A stretch of 64,000 nucleotides of DNA from Latrodectus hesperus (taxonomy: Eukaryota; Arthropoda; Arachnida; Araneae; Theridiidae): the NCBI GenBank assembly GCA_037975125.1, contig JAJQOW010000015.1, positions 374,001-438,000 of the forward strand, in the 5' to 3' direction. Positions 1 to 11,709 of this stretch are shown here, one piece after another. The notes under the pieces were generated by a model. It saw only the letters and a program-made list of their open reading frames with translations, ran no database searches and was not told where the DNA came from. Position 1 is the stretch's first letter. Every line of letters starts with the position of its first letter. The position numbers were made by a program, and so were the translations under genes.

Positions 1-1949
1 AAAAACTGCCGTTAGATCTAATATTTTGACTAAATCTTAGGCTTTAATATGTGCAATAGAATGTGCCAAACTAGCTTACCTTATCAGAATGTTTTCTTGC
101 ATTTGTATGAGGCAACAAAGATTGTGTACAAGAGCTAAATTTGTTTTGTGTATTAATAACCCTTGAAACATAGGATTAGTAATTTGTTTTTATTTGATTA
201 GTTTAAACTTTTGAAGGGGTTGATTCAGTGTTTATATTTCAAAAGTTAAATTTTTAAATATAAGTTTGAAATATTTTTCATTTTCAATTTTTTAAGTAAC
301 ATTTATTTTGAAAGTTTATGAAAAATTTACTTTTATATTGTTTTTATTATTATGAATCATTATTTCCAATTATTATTTGTAACCACCCTGAGAACATTGA
401 GGTAGAATTTTTGGGAGTCATAAAATCTGTCTGTTGTCTGACTTGTGCCAATGATTCTGCAAGCTAAGATTAAGATAGTTATTTTATGTATTTAATTAAT
501 ATTGCTTTCGAATACTTTGTTATATATTAAGGATTATTTGTAAGTATTTCATATACTTGTATTTAGATTTATTCAAAATGGTAACCTTAATTAGAAACTC
601 TACTTTTTGTAAGAATGTATATTTACATTATATAATTCGGGGCTATATAACAGGTACTACACTAAAGTTTTTATTTAAAGCACTGCCCAATTAATTAAAA
701 TCCATATTTTTAAAAAAAATATGTTATTCATGTTACTGATTAAGTTTATAGTCCAGTTGTCACATACAGTAGATTGCTTGATACTAGTTTATATGTTTTT
801 TATTATGTAATCTTTGTTAAATTAGTTTCTAGTTATTAGCATTTTAATACTTCAGTAATAAGTAATCATAATGAAATATTCTTGTTATATGAGGACAATA
901 TATTTTAGTAACTGGATATTATGCGTAGTGATATAATTTAAGTTGGCGAGATAACTGTGCAACCTTTGGTGAGCAATTTGGAAATAGTACCAAGTCTGCA
1001 CAGGATTCTAGGATTTTACCAGTATTTCATACATCAATGATTTTTAAATTTGAAATTGAGGAGTGATTATATGAATAATTTTAATCATCTAAACTATAGA
1101 AAATTAATTTCTTTTTTTATAATATTTATTAAAAAATTTAATTAACTAAAGAAAAAAAGCCTGATTTAGAATTAACTGAATAAAAATCTTAAATTTAAGT
1201 CAAGCTCTAAATTATTTTTAAGAAAAAGTAAAGTTAGTTAAAGTTAACTTCATTTTCTTATCATAAAAGATAAAAATTCAAGTTGAAGAAAATGACAATC
1301 CACAATAAATATAAGATACATTAAAAATTTTTTTACAGTTTTAAGTCTCCAATCATTTTTTCCTCAATTTAATTATCAATATATAATTTAATTGGGTTTT
1401 GTGATGCAAAATCCAAAGAATAGACAAGCTACGCTATCAATATATAGGAAATGTTTTGGGGAAAAATATGTTTTTTGGCAATAAAAGACACACATGAGAA
1501 TTTATTTTGGATTTAACTTTGGCACACAAATATTTAATGATCTTTCACACACAGCATTTAGATAAATTTTTTTATAAAATCTAGTGATTTATGTTAAGTA
1601 TAAAATGTAAATCCAGTATTTGGAATAAACAGAAGTGAAAAACCTTAACATATGTTTCAATTTATTTTATTAACTTTTTTGTTTAGATAATTCTACTGCC
1701 ATAATCAAACATTCAAAATTATAATGATATCTTCTACTTAAATTGACAAAATTATGCCTTGATATAGCAAGATTCAATAATAAAATACTATTTAAACAAG
1801 ATTGATTGATAATTAAAAGAACGAATGAGAGTTGTTGGAAAAATTTTGGAATATCATTTTATTAAAAACATACATAATATATAAAAAGTTTACATTTTAG
1901 TTAAAGAGTTTTGTTTTTACACATTTTTACTGTTTTATGATGCTGATTG
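1..1949. other. AT-rich intergenic DNA, nothing recognised
   Basis: No reading frame of note, no recognisable repeat family and no RNA gene seen on either strand. Simple A/T runs only. Confidence 0.5.
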
Positions 1950-1989
1950 TTTCCTGCAGGAAGATGAATTTTCTAAGATGATAATACAC

Positions 1990-2260
1990 CCATGTAAGTA
2001 ACAGGACTTGTGCAATGAACAAAAAGATGAAGTTAAACACTTACCTTGCCCTGCAAAATCATCCGACCCAGATATAATTGAACAGTTATGGTTTATTTAA
2101 GCTGTACAAAACAGAATAGATATCTTCCAAAGGAATCTTTAATAGAATTATCACAATATCTTCATGAAGAATGGTATAATATTTCTATAAGCACTATGCT
2201 TTTATATATAAATTGATTCCTAGGTGAATCCAAACAGTATAACATGCAACAGGCTGTTCT
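1990..2260 (+). mobile_element. Decayed Tc1-like transposase fragment
   Basis: Around 2033-2096 the + strand reads EVKHLPCPAKSSDPDIIEQLW, recalling the WPAQSPDLNPIEHLW region of Tc1 transposases that carries the last catalytic acidic residue. Further down it reads PKESLIELSQYLHEEWYNI, matching the following helix. Stops and frameshifts separate the pieces. The ends of the element are not visible. Confidence 0.6.
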
Positions 2261-2394
2261 AACACATACTAATAGTACAATAGACCTATGGTCGCAGTGC
2301 TAAGTTCTTTTGGATCCATCCTAATTTATATCTTAAAAAACACATACTAACTTTATAAAGCTAACAACAAAAAATAAGGTGTTTTCATTACTTT

Positions 2395-2570
2395 CATAAC
2401 CACATAATATCTACAGTAGACGTACATTATCTACAGTACTTCTAATTTACAAACACGTTATTAAACTAGTGGTTAGTTCCTGCCCTGACACCACAGGCAC
2501 AAGATAATTTTAACACCCATTTACAAACTTAAATTTTGAAAAATCTGTTTTTCTTTTATTTGATTCTTGT
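2395..2570 (+). repeat. Dispersed repeat A, copy 1
   Basis: The segment around 2465-2550 (actagtggttagttcctgcc ... aaattttgaaaaatctg) resembles 32818-32905 in the same order with moderate divergence. Family not identified. Confidence 0.35.
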
Positions 2571-2600
2571 TTATATAAAAAGGAGTTTCAGGCTAAAAAT

Positions 2601-4645
2601 TTTAAATCGCTTGATATTTTATAATTGTTGTTAGTGCATTTTGCATTAGAACAGCTTGAACTTTCCTGCTCCCTTGTTAGCAAATATAGCAAATCACTAA
2701 CTCCTTCCAAATCTAAATAGAGTTATAATATTTATTAGTCCTTTTTCTTTTGTATTTTCAATGTCAGGATGCTGCTAGGATAAATCCTTTCAGCACATTT
2801 TTCTTTTACGAGCGTAGCAAAATTGATATTTCTTTTTATTTATTTAAATCATTTCATCTCGTTAAGCTCATTTTAAAAATCTTACCTTATTAAATTTCAT
2901 TCATTGCAATTGTTATTAACAAATTCATTTTCATGTTTTATTTTCCAGAAAAATGTTTAGCTACTATAATTGGAAATTTATTGAGTAAATGAACTAATTT
3001 ATTTTAATTATGTAGTACATTTTGCCATAAAAACAGACAATATATATAAAGACATAAGAAATAAATTAAGTCAAGTAATAACATAAAAGAGATATTGATA
3101 TGAATGATTTTTTTAAATTCACTCTAGAGTATGTTTGCAAAACAGAATACCTTTTTATTTTCCTTTTAAACCACAAACTTTTATTCTGTTAGTTTTATTG
3201 TATATCCCAAACATCTTAATATATTTCAAGTTTTTTAAATATATTCCAAATATTTTAATATTAATTTAACATTAAAATATAGACATTCTTCAATAGATAA
3301 CCTAATTAACTAAAAGGTATTAAAAAGGTTTTTAATTATTCATTATTATTATTTTTACACAGTAAATTGTCTTTTAAGTTTTTCACAAAAAGTTAGCCAT
3401 TTTTACAAACAACAAAGAAAGCTGAAAAATTATTTGGTCAGATATGAAATTTTGAAGCAGAAACAGTTTAGTAAAATGCATATTTATCGCATTGTTCATT
3501 GGAGGATAAGACTGAACTTGGGACCAACCATTTAAGAATAAAAAATTTCAAATTTATGCCCTGGTGGCATTTAATTTTACTGTATACTGAAACATTATTA
3601 AAAAAAAAATTCCCTTTTCAAAATATTAGAGGTAGAAAAGTAGAGAGAAAAAGTTTTTAACAAATTTTCTGTATGGCACATCTATAAACTCTTGCTAATA
3701 AAAGAAAAGTAAAAACATGAATAGAAAGACCAAACAAGCACTTGTCAAGATTTCTTTTATTTGTGAAAAGTTGTAAACAAGAAAGGAACTCAATCCCCAG
3801 AGATGATTGGTGGTTTCAGGGTACTATTCCTAATATTACATTAGATGAATTGCAACAGCTGAGAAAAATTAAACTGATTAATTGAATGAAAGCTATAAAA
3901 AAGTAAACTCATCTTAGAAGTAAAATAAAGAACTAAATATCTGTGAAAATTCTGGCTGATTTGGAGAATTATAAGAGGAAATTGTTTATCAGATTTATTT
4001 TAAAAATTGAAAATACAAATATGAGGGCCTGGTAAAATATTCAAAATCGACAAGTTTGTCAACAGGACAGAGAAACAATGCTGGCATAATAATTGTAATT
4101 TTATAAATACGGTTACAGAAATAAATTGTCATGAAAGTGATGAGTATTTTTTTCCAAACTGGGAAGCAAACACAATGATATCAACAATAGAAGAGTATGA
4201 AGAAAATGAATTGACAATGCATATAGATTGTTGACAAACCTACAAAAAGATTAGTTTGAAAATGCTGATTACAGTCACTTAGCTTTGAATAAAATTTATT
4301 CTTTCGTTACACTAATAAGGATACATACTCTAATATGGAAAGATGTGAGGCTCAGTTAAATAGTAAAACATAAAGAGAGGTATAGCTTATAATCACCTAT
4401 AATTGAATTTTGAAGAATTTATAGTGAAAATTAAATGGAAAATGTAAGCCTTTCGGTGCCTTACTAAAATCAATCAGAGATATGGGAGCCTCTATGAGTA
4501 GTTTTAACTTGGAAATAATATTAGCATTGTTTTGACTGCCTGGCTATGAATAACAACATGTACCTTATTTATTTGTATTAAAACAAATTTTTTTTATTTT
4601 GTCAACATTTACAGCATATAATAGATAATTTTAGCAATAACTTTT
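2601..4645. other. AT-rich DNA; possible unidentified decayed coding relic at about 3700-4235
   Basis: The stretch 3720-4235 is a little less AT-rich and has short blocks that look once-coding (WWFQGTIPNITLDELQQLRK, then STIEEYEENELTMHID). No family could be assigned. The remainder shows nothing. Confidence 0.25.
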
Positions 4646-4662
4646 GCACACACACACACACA
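4646..4662. repeat. (CA)n microsatellite
   Basis: About eight uninterrupted CA units. Confidence 0.85.
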
Positions 4663-4960
4663 ACCAAGTAAATAATAACATAAAATAAATCTTAAATCCT
4701 TATTTTGATAAAGCTATTGAGCATTGAATTATTTCATTCTATACAAAAAAAATATTTGTTCAAATTTCATGATAATTTTGAAGTCTAAAATTAAGCAGAG
4801 TACTATTCCATTATGCTCCCCGAAATCAAACATCGAAGCAAATTCTGTGTGAAATAAACTTTGATGTTTGAATAAGTATTGTCAATAAATGACAGCTATA
4901 TAGTTTAAAATTTTATATTTTTACCGCTTTTTCAATAGTTCCTAAAAATGTAAGCCTTTC

Positions 4961-5028
4961 TAAATAATACATGACGGAAATATTTACGACAGATTACTGT
5001 CGTAAATATTTCCGTCATGTATTATTTA
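4961..5028. repeat. Perfect 32-bp inverted repeat (foldback)
   Basis: Arms 4961-4992 and 4997-5028 are exact reverse complements around a 4-base loop (atta). The right arm's distal part (gtcatgtattatttatat) recurs directly at about 5060-5078. An outer pair, accgctt near 4923 and aagcggt near 5080, is also inverted. This looks like a small foldback or MITE-type element rather than a terminator. Confidence 0.8.
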
Positions 5029-5129
5029 TATGTAAAGCGCTTTATATATAAATAAAATGTCATGTATTATTTATATATTAAGCGGTTTTTTCCCGTTTAG
5101 ATGATTACGGTACGGGGAAATAATGAAAT

Positions 5130-5734
5130 TGTACTTTAAGCAATAATAATTTAATAAAATATTCTACAAGTAAAAATATAAATTTTTGCTGAAAAATAAA
5201 TTACCCGTAGAATGCAGAAGTTCAGCAACAAGTGACATATTGTGATATTAAATTTTCAAAGATAATTCTGATTTTCAAAAATATGATAAACTTTCATTTA
5301 ATAAAACAAATGCAATTTTTCATTTCCCCATATAGATGGTTAAAATGCCCCAAGCATTTGTCCATTTTATCAGGCTAAATTTCAAGTTAGTCTATTCCTA
5401 CGGGCCTTTACTTAACTAATAAAATTTTTTATTTTCTAGAGGTGATTCGCTTTTGTTTACCAATCTTGCTTACGTCTGTAATACATTCCCGCCAATTCTC
5501 GATCACTACTCATCAATTGATTGCCAAGCAAAGCGATTACAATAACAATGTGGTTTACGTGTGGATGGCGTTGGATATGATTGGATATATTTTTCTAGTG
5601 GCTTATTTTCACTGCGTTCTGATATTTCCTGTTTCTTGTTCCTTTTAATTCTTTATTAGACTAGTATTCAATTGCATTAATAACAACGTTAAAGAAACTG
5701 ATTAAAGGGATTCTCTATTTCACAAAATTTCAAT
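5130..5734. other. AT-rich DNA before the pogo element, nothing recognised
   Basis: A 68-codon open frame at 5442-5648 has no recognisable similarity and looks like chance. Confidence 0.4.
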
Positions 5735-5999
5735 TACCGAATTTACGCGAATCTAATGCGCATCGTTTTTGGCCAAATGTAGTATTCAAAATTGGGGTGC
5801 GCATTAAATTCGAGTGCAAGGTCAGCAGTTCGCCGATGACGACAACCAAATTTAAATCATAACAATGGATTACTGTAATTCTCGACTACATATATCGTTG
5901 ACACATTATTGCATAGAGCATACAAACTGCAGAGTACGTATGGTCGAAATAGTAGTAAAAGTCACGAATAGTAGTCACGAAATGGAGAGCAAACAGAGA

Positions 6000-7960
6000 A
6001 GAATGTCATATGACGCTACTTTCAAAAAAGTTATTCCTTATGATGAAAAAAAATGGCAAAAGGAAAGCAGGGAGAGAGTTCAACGTAGCTGAGAGCAATG
6101 TTCGTTTGTGAGGGCTACAGAAATTGGCACTGTTTGCAACTAAAGCCAGTAGAAGAATTTCACTGGCCCTCGCAAAGGAAGACACCCTAAAATTGAAGAA
6201 AAAGTTGTGGAATTTGTGGTGGTGGTGGGACTAATCCCCATCTGGTCTAGTGGAACTAGATCAGATTCATGAGATCATAGACAGCCAAAAAGTCCAAAAG
6301 CAGATGTGGACTTTTCACAGCTCTTCACGAGAAAACCCCAAGCACTTCAAGATGTGTTGCGGGCAAAACGGAGCATTGTCGCCCTTGGGGCATGATGGGT
6401 ATTTTCTTTCACCGTCCTCAAAGATCTTACACTTCAAGTGGCCAGTAGAAAGTCGAGACAGTGTCGTCTGATGTACTCTGGAGCCCTTAAATGTTGTGGC
6501 GGCTCCAGGATGTCTTTAGAAGTACCAAGGGTGAGCAGGAGGGTCAGCCCAGGTTTTAGAAGTAAGTTGTTTAGTAATGGAAGAGATCTCTGATGGTGTT
6601 AGTGCCATGCGATCTTCCGGTTTCAAAGGATTACTGGCGGCAGCCTTTGCAAGGTCGTCGGCTACTTCATTCCCAGGCAGACCAACATGCGAGGGAACCC
6701 ACTGGAGGTGGATTGAGTGTTGGACTGAAATGCTTTTCAACAAGAGTAAAATACTTCTACAAATACTGTCGCCGATGGATTGCCAATTGAAAAGGTGTTG
6801 AATCGAGGATCGACTGTCTGTAAGGATCCATATCTCCGAAAATGTATACGTTAAAGGAGGAAGAATGGACAACCTGTGACTAGTGACATCATAAGAAATA
6901 AAGCAAAAGAGGAGGCTGAAGTTCTTAGAATACCGAAATAAGATCTTAAGGCTAGCCGTGGATAGGTGGATCGGTTTATGAAGCGGATGGGCCTATCTCT
7001 AAAACGCCGTACAACTATATGCCAAAAGCTTCCTGTAGATTTTGAGGGAAAACTACTAATATTTCAGCGGTATGTCATCACACTTTTGAAGGAAAAGAAT
7101 TTTTTAATGGGGCAAAATGACAACGCTGATGAGACGTCAATTTGATTTGATATGCCTCGTAATTACATTATTACGGAGAAGGGATCTAAGGAAGTTATCA
7201 TCAAAACTTCGGAATGTGAAACACAATGCGTAACAGTGATGCTGGCAATAACAGCAGCCAGGTGCAAACTCCCCTTTTCTTATTCTTCAAACGTAATACA
7301 TGCCCTAAAACCCATAAGAATGAAAAGCTATTCCCAGATGATGTCCTGATTCGAGAAGGGTTTGATGGCGGAATCATTAATGCTTGATTTTGCTCCGAAA
7401 TGTTTGGGAACGCAGTCCCGGGTCCCTCCAGTCCACCATCAATGCTTTGTCTAGACGCATTTCATGGTCATCTCACCGACGACGTAAAAAGAAGATCCTA
7501 CGCAGTGATCTTGTTATCATTCCTGGAGGGATGACGTCTGTGTTACATCCCCTGGATGTTAGTTTAAATAAACCTTTTAAGGGGTACGTTCAGGCGGAGA
7601 ACGAAAAATGGTTTTGTGAGCCAAACCGTGAATTGACCCCGATAGGAAAAATTAGCATGCTGTATCTTACATTGTTGCACACTAGGTATCTGCTGCCTGG
7701 AAAAGCATCGAAGCACCAATGGTTGTAAAATCTTTCAAGAAATGCTGCATTTCAAACTCATTGAATGGCATTGAAGATGGCGTGCTCTGGAACACCGAGG
7801 ATGACGATGATGATGGCGAGGAAAGAAGAAATGAATCTGCTTCTGACGAAGAGAGTGGCGAGGATTCCAGTGATGAAAACATTAGTGAATCAAGACGTTT
7901 ACTATTAATCACTGATTGTAGAAAATGTTACGATTTATTTCATGTTCATATTTTACGATA
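6000..7960 (+). pseudogene. Broken pogo/Tigger transposase gene
   Basis: Coding remnants in all three + frames give the family order: HTH DNA-binding region, CENP-B-like second helix region, DDE catalytic core, acidic tail. An in-frame TGA follows DETSI, and the host LINE insertion splits the gene between EKVVEFV (about 6222) and VTSDIIRNK (about 6880). The product would have cut and pasted the element at TA sites. Confidence 0.8.
6226..6876 (-). mobile_element. 5'-truncated non-LTR retrotransposon fragment nested in the pogo element
   Basis: The minus-strand frame 6872-6516 reads LTDSRSSIQHLF and WVPSHVGLPGNEVADDLAKA, the C-terminal half of an RNase H domain typical of Jockey/I-like LINEs. 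Downstream in a shifted frame come PSCPKGDNAPFCPQHILKCL, then GFSREEL, a C-terminal zinc-knuckle-like CPxC...HILxCLG segment. Reverse transcriptase and the first RNase H acidic residues are missing, so the copy is 5'-truncated. No obvious poly(A) tail; a gtg repeat sits at the low-coordinate end. Confidence 0.75.
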
Positions 7961-8282
7961 GGTACCATTTATACAGTAGTGATAATTAACAATGATTGTT
8001 TCACATAACAATAGCCCACCAATAGGTTAATTCTATGTTCTGCTACTTTATGTATAAATCCATTGTTGTATAAAATATGGTAACTAAATTTAAATAAAAT
8101 TATCATACCATTGATTGATAGTTTTATACAAATCCATTGTTGCATAAAATAAGATTCAATAAATTCCTCGTACCATTGATGCGCATTACATTCGCTGACA
8201 AACAATATTTTTATTATTTTAGGTTTTAAAATGGGGATGCGCATTAGATTCGATGGCGCATTAGATTCGCATAAATACGGTA

Positions 8283-9290
8283 CATTATAATTCCAAATAT
8301 TTAATTGAAACATTATTTAAATATATGATTTAGTTTCTAACTAAATTACAACTTTTCCAAAAACGACATTAAAAATAAAACATTTTGTTATTTTCTTCAA
8401 ATTATAAATTTGCATTTCAATATTAAACAAGAAAAACTCAACGAGTATACAAAAAAAGCTAGAAGCAATATTGACAGAATTCCAAAATAGATTTCAAGAC
8501 TTGAAGTATTTTAAATCACCTCTTGATTTTTCCTGAAGCTGTTTGAAATTAATATAATTCAAGGTGAGTTTTTCATTTCCAATATAATCATGAGCCAAAA
8601 GCATCTGGAGAACTAGATTTTATAGAAATGCAAGTAGATCAAGCTAGAGCTGGAGAAGCTCTATTGATCGGTTATATTTTAATAGTATACTAATAAAATA
8701 TAACAGATTACTGAATTTTGGAAATTTGAACCAAAATCGAAATAACCTGAGTTTAAAAATGCTACTTGTTGAATTATTTCAACATTCGGAACTACGAACT
8801 TATGTGAATTATTTTATTCCACTTTTAAATTCGTGAAATCCAAACACCGCTCATTATAGGTTAGATTAAGACAAAAAAATTTTTGGAGCTTTGTCTTAGT
8901 ATTGTATCTTAGTATAGCACGCATGAGTTTTTTTCAGAAAGCGCTTGTTTTTACAGAAAGATTCTTTCTTTGTTTTATTTGCTTAGAACCTCGATCAATA
9001 TAAAGTAACCAGCATCTCAGAGAATTATTGAGAAGTGTCACCAATTATTCACGAAATTTTAAAGAATAATCAAGAGAAGTAAAATAAATGTGTTTAATTT
9101 TTAATATTTAAATTCAATACACACTATTTGTACCTTAGCTATATGTTTTCAATAAACATAATTTTTGTAAAATTTTTTTAATATATTACTTATAATTAAT
9201 ACTTTTTTGTAAACCTTAACGTATTTAATTGTAACGTATTTAAACGTATTTAATTGTATTAATAATAAGAAAATCTTGGTTTATTTCTGA
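8283..9290. other. AT-rich DNA, nothing recognised
   Basis: No coding, RNA or repeat signal was found between the pogo element and the possible hAT-type end near 9900. Confidence 0.4.
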
Positions 9291-9854
9291 AAATAAGCCC
9301 GGTTCATTCCTTTGAAAGAAATTCCCAGGAATTTTGAAAGTCCTCGAGAGTTTTGAAATGTATCAGCTGATTTAGAAATCTTGAAGTTTTTTTCATCAGA
9401 AATTTTTAAAAATAAATAAATATCCACCTATTTTATAATTTATACTACTAATTACGGTAATAGGAAATTTTCCAGGAAAAGAAAATAATTTTGCGTTAAT
9501 GACAAATTTGTGATAACTTCAAAAATTAATTTTGAGAAAATATTTTTATTTTCTTTCTCTGTATGAATTTAGGAATTTATAACGACAGAAACATGTAAAT
9601 GTCACTATTAATTCTGATAGTCCTGCAAAATATATCTTGATAATTTTTGTTAATTCATTAGTTTTATTATTTTAACAAATATTTTAGTTTTTCTCAGTAC
9701 GAAACTAATTTATTTCTTTTCTAGAAGACAGAACAGATATTTTTTGCATAGTTTCGTAGTTTATTTTACTTTTCTTCATTTATATAAGACAAAATAATAC
9801 ATTAAACGAAAGATGATGGACTGGAGTTTATTCCCTCAAAATTCCTACAGTTCC

Positions 9855-9907
9855 AGAGTTAAATCCCGTAGTTTCCCGTAAATTCCCGGGAAATTTACAT
9901 CTCTACA
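9855..9907. mobile_element. Possible hAT-type transposon end
   Basis: The sequence tcccgtagtttcccgtaaat followed by tcccgggaaatttacatctc resembles, in reverse (tagagatgtaaatttcccgg), the terminal motif common to some hAT elements. No matching left end was found. Confidence 0.25.
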
Positions 9908-9929
9908 TGTTGTAAAATTCGTTTTCCGA

Positions 9930-10110
9930 TTGGGAGAGGAGAGCGGATCTGTAGTGTTGGTACTTTACATCAATCAATCAATATTTGTTACAGCAAAATT
10001 TCAATTGATTTTGATATTTCCTTGCTTGATTTGTTGTTTTGGCTTTGCTATTGCTTGGGCTTTGCGGTGTTGCGGCGATTAAGTTCACGCATCGTGTGTA
10101 TTAATATATA
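9930..10110 (+). promoter_or_regulatory. Candidate polybromo promoter or first non-coding exon region
   Basis: Against a very AT-rich background this patch is visibly richer in G and C with several CpG dinucleotides (agagcggatct, tgcggtgttgcggcgattaa). The coding exon at 12964 begins with an acceptor, so an upstream 5'UTR exon is expected. A possible donor, tgtgtag/gtaata, lies at 10288. No TATA or initiator motif is convincing. Confidence 0.2.
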
Positions 10111-10763
10111 TTGAATTTGTATATATTGAATTTACTTTTTTAATATCAATCAAAATATAATCAAAAGACTTAACGTGTAGAAGTTTATTAAGTGAATTCA
10201 TTCACTTTTTCATTCTAATCTTGGCTCTAAAACATATTGCTCGGTATGAATCATTTCATTTTTTTGTATCCTTATCTCCTTGTGTAGGTAATAATTTTAT
10301 ACTGTTTGATTGTTTCGTATTTTGTTTAATGTTTGTTTTTTGTCATGTATTCAATATTGTTTTCCTTTATGATTACATGTTGGCTTATTAAGTAAATGAA
10401 GTGAAAATAAATGTTTGTAAGTTTTGCATTTATTTGTAGAAGTATTTCATTATTTTAAATGATATCGAAGTATATTTAGAATGTTTACTGTGTTTAATGT
10501 ACTGAAATTATTTTCAATGAAGTCAATTTAAACTGTCTTTCTAAGTGATTCTACTTGCCTCAAACTATGATCTAGTTTACCTCATATTTTTCATAAACAA
10601 ATTAAAAAAATTTTTTTAATGTGTTGAATAGCGAAGACTATTTTTGAAAAATTTTGGTATGCAGTGTTTATTTTACTAAAAAAATTCATTAACCAATCAA
10701 AGCAAGTTGATTGTATAGTATATGCTAGACAATGTGTTTAGACAGGAAAAAAAATAACTATGG

Positions 10764-10946
10764 TAGTGCCTTTGGTTAGTCGAATGGTTAGCACTCTTGT
10801 CTTCGGTTCAACAGTTCGTGGGTTTAAATCCCACTTTGGGCATGGATGTTTGTAGTGGTTCAGAATCTACTTTAAACCGTAGGTCCCGGTCTAATTAGCC
10901 CTCGTGTGCAAAAAATGGTTGTTGAGGGACAAACAAACCAAACCAA
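10764..10946 (+). mobile_element. tRNA-derived SINE, family 1, full-length-looking copy
   Basis: The head has an A-box-like gaatggttagcactcttg and a B-box-like gttcgtgggtttaaatccca, as in tRNA-related SINEs. The body contains cagaatctactttaaaccgt, aggtcccggtctaattagcc and a 3' motif gttgttgagggacaaacaaa. It is the best preserved of at least seven related copies in this window. Confidence 0.8.
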
Positions 10947-11360
10947 GCTAAACTCTGCCAGAAAAAGTGTGGTTAAATTTTACTCTGATAAACCTATGGT
11001 ATAAGAAATCTGAGATCCATGCTAAGATGTTGCCATTAACATTGAAAGTGTCATGTAGTTTAATTAACAATTTATATTTCCACACTCTGTCAAATGCTTT
11101 TGTTAGATCTAAGAGTGCCACAATAGTGTGGTGGGTAGGTTTTATATTTTAGGTATCTCTGATATTTTGGCAGAAAAATAGGACTTAATTACTGATATCA
11201 TGGTCTTTTCCGTAGCCATATTGTTTGCATAGCATTAAGTTTTTACTGTCCAGAAAATGTTGGATTCTATTTAAGACCATTTTTTCCATAATTTTGCAAA
11301 CTGTACTAGTCAGTGCAATAGTTCTAAAATCCCTAGGGGTGCAGATACAACCCTTGATTT
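10947..11360 (-). mobile_element. Non-LTR retrotransposon reverse-transcriptase relic
   Basis: Reading the minus strand from about 11350 gives DFRTIALTSTVCKIMEKMVL, NRIQHFLDSKN, QYGYGKDHD and VALLDLTKAFDRVWKYKLLI, then ILAWISDFLYHRFIRVKF. These are the fingers and motif A (D-x4-FD) of a Jockey/CR1-like reverse transcriptase. Two in-frame stops lie near the middle and there is no motif YXDD. A SINE abuts its low-coordinate end. Confidence 0.8.
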
Positions 11361-11649
11361 AAGTTAATACTGTTTACCAATGCATATTGAATTTTTTTTA
11401 GCTTTTTCCTTAAGTGTGGTTTTTATACAAATGTTATCTTTTTTTCCAAAAATCCTGATACATGATATATTTTAATTAGTGCATAAAGTCTTTAATTCTG
11501 TATGAGAATGTATTATACTAAAATATAATTTTTTTCTTAAGTACAATATATAAAGACTGGCTGTAATAATTAGTCATTATAAGGGTAGACAAGGTAGCCC
11601 CTCTTGAATTATTCTCTAAAATGATTCGTATTTATAAAGTTTACACATC

Positions 11650-11706
11650 ACAGTTTAAGCCCCTGTGTACAAAAATGACTACTGAATGACAAACGAGCCA
11701 AACCTG
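11650..11706 (+). mobile_element. SINE family 1, 3' fragment
   Basis: The motif agcccctgtgtacaaaaatg, followed by actgaatgacaaacgagcca, matches the 3' part of the copy at 10764-10946. Confidence 0.5.
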
Positions 11707-11709
11707 TTT

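Larger units (their letters stand above)
5737..8280 (+). mobile_element. Pogo/Tigger-type DNA transposon, inactivated, with nested LINE
   Basis: It is flanked by TA (5735-5736 and 8281-8282), the target duplication expected for the Tc1/mariner/pogo group. Terminal inverted repeats begin CCGAATTTACGCGAATCTAA (left) and, reversed, CCGTATTTATGCGAATCTAA (right). Inside are remnants of a transposase. A helix-turn-helix start (SYDATFKKVI, then FNVAESNVR in another frame) lies near 5990-6120. Then come VTSDIIRNKAKEEAEVL, VDRFMKRMGLSLKRRT, a DDE core with DETS at 7131-7142, LDAFHGHLTDDVKR near 7460, VIPGGMTSVLHPLDVSLNKP near 7515-7572, and an acidic C-terminus near 7790-7890. Several stops and frameshifts make it non-functional. 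Confidence 0.88.

Noticed and set aside
4961..5028. Hairpin as a transcription terminator
   Set aside because: The setting is eukaryotic, there is no gene end nearby, and the arms are far longer than terminator stems.
7682..7912. Minus-strand Ser-rich 76-codon frame
   Set aside because: It is the antisense shadow of the acidic Asp/Glu/Ser-rich tail of the pogo transposase.
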